A stretch of DNA of 64,000 nucleotides, from contig BSBM01000361.1 of NCBI GenBank assembly GCA_027924585.1, positions 41,990,501 to 42,054,500 on the forward strand. Direction: 5' to 3'. The stretch comes from Larix kaempferi (lineage: Eukaryota > Streptophyta > Pinopsida > Pinales > Pinaceae). Under the pieces are notes generated by a model. That model did no database searches. It saw only the letters and a program-made list of their open reading frames with translations, and was not told where the DNA came from. Both the position numbers and the translations under genes were made by a program. The stretch's first letter is position 1; each line of letters starts with the position of its first letter. Shown in pieces: positions 58,461 through 64,000 of this stretch.

Positions 58461-58792
58461 TATCTTATCTCTCTGGAGTCTGAATCATGTTATTCACTGG
58501 GCTGCTAAGCCGTTTAGTCTTATTGGGTGACCCCTGATCTTATCTCTCTAGAGTCTGAATCATGTTATTCACTGGGCTGCTAAGTCGTTTAGTCTTATTG
58601 GGCGACCCCTGGGAATTCATCCAAGACTTTAGATCTCCTTAGAATTAAGGAGGAGACTGATTGGAGAAGAAGGCAGTCCAATCAGTCTCCTAAGCCGTTT
58701 AGTCTTATAGGGCGACCCCTGGGAATTCATCCAAAACTTTAGATCTCCCTAGAATTAAGGAGGAGACTGATTGGAGAGGAAGGCAGTCCAAT
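58461..58792. repeat. nested tandem duplications (about 75 and 110 bp units)
   Basis: ATCTTATCTCTCT-GAGTCTGA occurs at 58462 and 58536. TAAG-CGTTTAGTCTTAT-GGG occurs at about 58506, 58581 and 58691. The last two extend through GAATTCATCCAA and AGGAGGAGACTGATTGGAGA to GGCAGTCCAAT. Confidence 0.88.
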
Positions 58793-59774
58793 GGCTGGTT
58801 ATTTGTCTTTCCCATGCCTGCTGCTACAGCAGGTGCCCAGAATTCATGGATTCTGTGATAGAGGGGAGTCTTTGTGGAATTCTTTGGTGGGATGGCTTAA
58901 AAGAAACCCCCAATTGCAGTAGGAGTAGCTACCGACCGACTTCAGATCCTGAATCTCGGGGTGGACAAATTATATTTTGAATTTTCTACTCGATATTTAA
59001 TAACTATGGGAAGAGGAGCATGAGTCTTTTGACTCCTGAAGGGTGAAGATTCATTAATTCATATCTTGGAAATCAGTCCTTGGTTGAAATCACAGACCAT
59101 ACCATTAATTAATGTGCAGCTAGCTTATATCCAAAGATCATGTTGCATGCAATGTACTACTCTTTCTACTCCACTAAATTCCAAAACCCTAAGAATGTTG
59201 AAAATAATGTCACAGTAATAATAAAAATTTACAGGAAGCCAAAAAAGGATATACAAAACTCTAATACTTTTATCCTTATTTTTATTGGTATACTGCCTTG
59301 AAATCCGAAAAATGAAATCCAGATATCTCCAGGACTAGGTAGTGTAACAGAAACTCAAACAAATTGCATTCGCAATGACTAATTTCACATGCAGTCAAGC
59401 ACTCCCTCTCTATTCCCAAGAGAATGATATCCCCAACGTCCAAACCAAAAATTATGTTTCAGTCAACTTCCAACAATGGTGGTTTAATTATATTTTCCTG
59501 CCCATTTGGACAAAAGTAGCGGTACCTAACCCAACAGCAGAACGCAACCATCTCACCACAGGGAAACTCAACGTCTGCCCCAACCAAGAGATGTTACAGT
59601 GACCAGAACAGGGGCAGTCAAACATCTACATCCACCAACCAATGAAATAAAAACACTGCCAATACCACAAGGCAATGGGATCAAGGAGACTAGGGCAGAG
59701 GGGTTGAACGAACACTAAAAGGCTAGGTACAAGCAATAGCCAAATGCAAGAGGTAAGCGTCAGAGGTTTATGCA
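58793..59774. other. hAT internal sequence, nothing recognised
   Basis: No coding, RNA or repeat signature is seen in this stretch. Confidence 0.4.
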
Positions 59775-60110
59775 TAGAGACAGAGACAGGAGCATAGATC
59801 GGATTCATATGAGACAGAAACTGGAGCATAGATCAAATTCAGAGAGGTTTATGCACTTCATATAAGACAGAGACAGGAGCATAGATCAGATTCATTTATG
59901 GCAGCATAGAGACTTCAGGTCAGATGAGATTCATAGAGATGCATTCATATGAGACATACAGGAGCATAGATCAGATTCATTTATGCAGCATAGAGACTTC
60001 AGGTCAGATGAGATTCATAGAGATGCATTCATATGAGACAGAGACAGGAGCATAGATCAGATTCATTTATGCATCATAGAGACTTCAGGTCAGGTCAGAT
60101 CAGAGGAGCA
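59775..60110. repeat. tandem array, roughly 85-bp units
   Basis: The core ACAGGAGCATAGATCAGATT is followed by CATTTATG-CAGCATAGAGAC, TTCAGGTCAGATGAGATTCA and TAGAGATGCATTCATATGAG. It occurs three times in full (59873, 59957, 60043 regions) with partial copies before them. Confidence 0.9.
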
Positions 60111-61385
60111 TAATACCCTATGCCTTGTCCTCAGGTCAGATTTCCCACAGCTATGTGAACATTCAATCCATGTAAAACAGATGTCAGATTGAATTTTAAA
60201 ATTCATGTATCACTACAACAAGTATTTGTTAGAAGGAGAGGTAGTTTATCCTAGATGTTCCAGTGATCAGTCATGACTCTTTCATGAATCATTCATTTAC
60301 TTCAGAATCCAGATATCAACTCCTGATTTACATTCATATATTCAAAAGGTATTCTCCAAGAATGCTTGTCAAACACCCCCAAACAATCAAAGGTATCTCT
60401 CGTCCCACCAGTTTCCCATTATTAGCATAGGCATGAGTTTATTTGTGACTGCATGGGCACCTTCCTATACAATAAAATTTTGTTTCAATTTCCCAGTAAG
60501 TGTTGCAATGCCTCTGGTCAGACCTTTGGCAACCATATGTGCTGCATTGATGGTTTCTCTGGCTTGGATCATATATCTTCAGCTACAAATTGGTCTTTGG
60601 CAGATGTGCCTCAAAATCCAACTTGCACACGTAGTAAATATCTAATAGCTAGTGAAGTTTAAGCAAATAATCACTTTGCATTAGATCATTGAGACATTTC
60701 TTCCATGACACACCAGCTTCCATTCTACCTGTGGTCTACTATCCCACCCAAATGGAAAGTCTCAGAAGAGGATGAGACTGGATGCCAGTCCCAAGAGACT
60801 TTGCGAGAATAGATACCCCTCTGACCAGGAAGCTAAGCCAAAAGAAGTCCATGTCATGCAGTGAATCCCCTGCCTTCGGGACATGTTTCTTGAAGCAACA
60901 TCCAAAATGAAAAAGAAATAGTTTTTAATGTGCAGTTAAGACTTTATCACAGAATTAAGTAAAATCTTGGAACAAGTTTGAGGATCACAGTATTGTTCTA
61001 CATTTATTGTGAATCTTGTAAAATTCTCAACAATGCTTCTACCGGTTAATTGCATAGTATTTTCTTCAAATCAATACTAAAATACAAACGAGTTCAATAA
61101 GGTCATGGTTCAGCAGTCAAGATGGTGGCATGTCAGGCCACGACCAAAGTTTAATGCCCCTCCAAAATAAGAGTAAGAAGATGGGAGAAGGTGGTGCATG
61201 TCCTAGGTGACTTTCACGGAATAGTGCCCCAATGTCACAGCACCTTATAGCCAAATGGAAGTGCTTGTGTTAATGGTTTGCCCCTTGAGAGCCATTCTGT
61301 TTGCACAAGCAGACCATTTGCAATGACCAACCTCTTTGGACAAGTTGCAATAATTCTACTAAGATTTATTTTAACAAAAACACCC
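60111..61385. other. hAT internal sequence before the kinase fragment
   Basis: If the whole receptor-kinase gene had been captured, leucine-rich repeats would be here; I see none. Short open frames at 60433-60662 match nothing I know. Confidence 0.4.
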
Positions 61386-61950
61386 AAATTGTGTACCAGA
61401 GTGGAGCCAGTCTCCCAGTTCCTGGGCAAAATATGAGAGGGTGCAAACAGCAAAAAGCTCAACTGGACCGACAAAAGTTTCAAATCAGGAAACTACCGAA
61501 AATTTTGTGCAGAGCTGGAGAAGCAGGGGAGGCTAAGGCATCCCAACATCCTGACACCCTTGGCACATGTTCTAGACACAGATGGTGTTTTCCTTTTCTA
61601 CGAATATGTTCATAAAGGCAGCCTCTCAGACTTTCTTCACACCAGTAATGTTTGTATATTGGATTGGGCATCACGTTGCAACATTGCTATAGGTGTAGCT
61701 CAAGGTTTGGCTTTTCTACATGGCTGTCAACAGCCAATCATCCATCTTGATCTCACTACCAAAAACATTCTTCTAAAGTCTTTAAGATAGCCACAAATAG
61801 GTGATATTGAGCTTTGCAAGATTATGGATCCTTCCAAGGGCACAGCGAGTATTTCTGCAATTGCTGGCTCAGTTGGATACGTCCCTCCAGGTATACTCCA
61901 GCTACTCACTTATGCCAAAACAGTAGATGTTGCAGAACATACTATTTTAT
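61386..61950 (+). pseudogene. LRR receptor-kinase catalytic fragment (PXC3-like), captured in the hAT element
   Basis: The fragment starts GTGTACCAGAGTGGAGCC (VYQSGASLPV, glycine-loop side). After about 30 extra bases in another frame it continues KKLNWTDKSFKSGNYRKF (from 61452), AELEKQGRLRHPNILTPLAH, FYEYVHKGSLSDFLH, IAIGVAQGLAFLHG and IIHLDLTTKNILLKSLR. It then meets TAG at 61788 and goes on with IGDIELCKIMDPSKGTASIS and GSVGYVPP. The catalytic loop is HLD, and the usual DFG is GDIE, the atypical pattern I recall for Arabidopsis At2g41820 (PXC3) and relatives, inferred to be pseudokinases. The match ends near GYVPP with a frame break. No LRR or transmembrane part is seen. Confidence 0.75.
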
Positions 61951-62884
61951 AGTTATTTTTGGCTATTTAAGAGACATCATGCTACAATGTTCTTTCCAAT
62001 CATAGCTCATTATGATTTTAGAGCTTCTCAAGTAAATAGGAGTCATGATGGTCAGATTAGGGAAAGTCTACAGGATGGATCAGAATGTCTGATACAAAAG
62101 TTTATTTTTTATTAGTGTTACTTATGTTCTCAAGATGGAGATTATGACTTAGAAAGTTCAATGCTTGCATAATTCATAGTGTATATATTTTTGGTGGTAG
62201 AAGCTGTTAAGGATAGGGGCCGTAGCTATAAAATGCTTTTGGAATTTTGAAATTATCCATATTTTCTTCCCCTGCTATAAATTGCTACATATTAGTTGTT
62301 TTAGTCAAAGTGTTGATTACAAGAAGATATGCCAATGAACACACCAGTGAAACAAGATTCGGTAGACTCGGGGAGTCTACTTGGCCCAGCTCTGAAACAA
62401 GTCGAGTCTTTTCAATTGGGCCAAACGTTGTCAAATCTGGTAAAATTCACAAATTTTCCAAGACACTGAGTTCGACGAAGTATGGATGGGTTACTTGTTG
62501 AGAATAAATTAGCCATCCCAATGGGGGCTTCTACTGTCTCAATAGGAGGCTCTAATTTACACTGGTGTCTATGTGCTTGATAAGGATACCAACCAAATAA
62601 GCAAAGAGATTTTAAGAGAAGAAAGAATACTTGGGAACTTAAACACATAAACTAGCTAAAAAATTCCAATATATCGGAAAGATAATTGCCCAAACAACAA
62701 GAAGCCATGAAGGGACACATCCAAGGGTGCTACGGGAAAGGTAGACTAAGGATAAAAGCACATACCTTTTAATTCTCGAAACCCTTCTGAAATGTACAGC
62801 CAAACCTCCAGATACACGCGTGATGCTACAAACTGGTAACACGATTCTTCGATTCTTTGAAACAAACAGTCAAAATGAGCCATG
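61951..62884. other. hAT internal sequence, nothing recognised
   Basis: Downstream kinase subdomains (VI to XI) would be expected here if capture had included the whole gene, but I cannot find them. No other gene is seen. Confidence 0.4.
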
Positions 62885-63220
62885 GGCGATTCTAGGGGTT
62901 TTATTGGCACTCTAGCAGCCAAATCGCGGGCGAATTGGACTCCAAAACAGCTATTTCCTCAAATTGCGGGCGAACCATAGCTCCAAAAAAACCCATGCCA
63001 GAAATTGAGGGCGAACCATAGCTCCGAAAAAACCCATGCTATAAATTGAGGGCGAACAATAGCTCCAAAAACCGCCATGCCAAAAATCACGGCGAATGAA
63101 TTTACAGGAAACAACATCCCTAAAAATCGGGGGCGACTGGTGCATCCAAGGAAAAATCAAGGAAAATAAACTGGCGAAAATCAATTTTCCCTTATTTCTT
63201 CCACAAAAATCACGGGCGAC
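62885..63220 (+). repeat. right subterminal array, about 41-bp spacing, GGCGA motif
   Basis: GGCGA starts at 62885, 62929, 62969, 63010, 63051, 63091, 63132, 63173 and 63215: nine motifs spaced 40-44 bp. The best-kept units read GGGCGAACCATAGCTCC followed by an A-rich run and CCCATGC. The units differ from those at the left end; only the GGCGA core and its spacing are shared. Confidence 0.92.
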
Positions 63221-63339
63221 TGGTTTCTCCTATAAATTCCTGCTAAATACGATTTTGGCTATATAGTTTTTGAATATTTACAAAACAATAAATAGTGGGC
63301 TATTAAAATTAATTCTCAAAAACCTCTTTTACATAAAAA

Positions 63340-63396
63340 TTCGCCCTAAAAAAAATTGGAAACCTTCTAAATTCGCCATTGGGCTAAATTTCGCCC
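63340..63396 (-). repeat. inverted GGCGA motifs next to the right terminus
   Basis: TCGCC (reverse complement of the motif) occurs at 63341, 63373 and 63391, so the motif direction flips in the last 75 bp. Relative to the nearest end, these have the same orientation as the left-end motifs. Confidence 0.8.
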
Positions 63397-63397
63397 C

Positions 63398-63411
63398 TAA
63401 AATCATCCCTG
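63398..63411 (-). repeat. hAT right terminal inverted repeat
   Basis: TAAAATCATCCCTG on the plus strand, the exact reverse complement of 43833-43846. The next eight bases, 63412-63419, are the right target copy ATCCACGT. Confidence 0.96.
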
Positions 63412-63419
63412 ATCCACGT
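63412..63419. repeat. 8-bp target duplication ATCCACGT, right copy
   Basis: Identical to 43825-43832. Confidence 0.96.
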
Positions 63420-64000
63420 ACATCGGATTTCATGCTCAAAATTCAAAATATTTTGGGTTTTCCTTCCCAAGTAACAACCATTTTGATCCTTGGACTTCCA
63501 TATGCTGGAAAACGCTCGGATTCGACCCTCCACCTCCTTTAAGGATTATATATTGATCTATTATGGAGCATTTGAGAGAGGACAAATTAGAGAGCAAGGA
63601 AACTTTGGAGAAATTTTTCCCCATTGCCATTGCCTTGAGTTTGCATCCCTTTATCCTTGTTGCTTGAAATATTTTATGTTCATCTCCCAAGCTCTTCTAT
63701 ATATTGTGAAGGAGGAACCGAATTACTCCTTGAACTTGTGAGATTTCCATTGCATGGAGGATTGAAGTGGTGGAGGCCTAGGTGGAGGGATTTAGTTTCT
63801 TGGTTCTGACAAGTTGCCTAGAGAAGGTTGTCACTATGTATGTTCATTATATTAATAGAAATATTCTTTTCTCGTTCAATACATGTTACAAATGTTTATG
63901 TTATTCTCATTGAGTATATTTTTCAAATATGTTAATGGATTATGCTAGTTTATATTCTAACAATTTATGTATATTCCATATCCTTGTATATATTAGTTGT
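63420..64000. other. flanking DNA right of the hAT element
   Basis: No gene or element is recognised. Joined to 42631-43824 it would be the pre-insertion site. Confidence 0.4.

Larger units (their letters stand above)
43833..63411 (-). mobile_element. giant hAT DNA transposon (19,579 bp)
   Basis: Boundaries rest on a perfect 14-bp terminal inverted repeat (CAGGGATGATTTTA), a perfect 8-bp target duplication outside it, GGCGA arrays with about 40-bp spacing inside both ends, and a full hAT transposase gene within. CAGGG is a typical hAT terminus. Plant hAT elements are usually a few kb, so the size is exceptional. Part of it comes from later insertions (LINE about 1.8 kb, a gypsy fragment about 1.1 kb, duplications). 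The rest includes fragments of host genes (PPR, receptor kinase), so this is a transposon carrying captured sequence. Strand is given as that of the transposase. Confidence 0.92.

Noticed and set aside
60433-60662. Possible extracellular part of the captured receptor kinase
   Set aside because: No leucine-rich repeat pattern or signal peptide followed by LRR-type cysteines could be recognised; similarity was too vague to claim.
43833-63411. Reading the terminal repeats as a CACTA element because CACTA occurs at 43818
   Set aside because: The matching right end has no TAGTG, and the exact repeat begins at CAGGG with an 8-bp duplication, which is hAT, not the 3-bp duplication of CACTA elements.
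1-64000. tRNA, rRNA, snoRNA, CRISPR or bacterial operon features
   Set aside because: None seen on either strand; the sequence is plant intergenic DNA with transposons.

Overview
This window looks like intergenic DNA of a large-genome land plant, probably a seed plant and plausibly a gymnosperm (inference). It is AT-rich and packed with nested transposons of plant type: Ty3/gypsy, Ty1/copia, an L1-type LINE and a hAT DNA transposon. The only host-gene traces are a broken PPR fragment and a broken receptor-kinase fragment. I see no intact host gene, rRNA, tRNA, CRISPR array or bacterial feature.

Layout. 1-2000: a possible LTR and two short-period tandem arrays. 2072-3620: minus-strand copia RT/RNase H remnant; a copia-like LTR with a primer-binding site lies at 6288-6943. 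7049-42630: an old minus-strand Ty3/gypsy element (A, about 12.4 kb without its insertions). It was split by element B at 13332-35700 (target duplication GATAG) and by a solo LTR at 36856-37704 (target duplication CAAAC). B is a minus-strand element with 1.6-1.7 kb LTRs and no recognisable gag or pol. B was itself split by element C at 16257-26066 (target duplication CCTGT), a plus-strand relative of A. C keeps one long reading frame from gag CA to the end of integrase, broken only by point stop codons.

43825-63419 holds the most striking object: a hAT transposon of 19,579 bp. It has a perfect 14-bp terminal inverted repeat (CAGGGATGATTTTA) and a perfect 8-bp target duplication (ATCCACGT). 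Both subterminal regions carry GGCGA motifs spaced about 40-41 bp apart. Inside are an uninterrupted 876-codon hAT transposase gene (minus strand), a PPR fragment, a fragment resembling the PXC3-type receptor-kinase catalytic domain, a 5'-truncated LINE with its own target duplication, a gypsy protease/RT fragment and several tandem duplications.

Insertion order from nesting: A, then B and the solo LTR into A, then C into B. Separately, the hAT element accumulated the LINE and probably the gypsy fragment. Among all coding sequences here, only the hAT transposase is uninterrupted.
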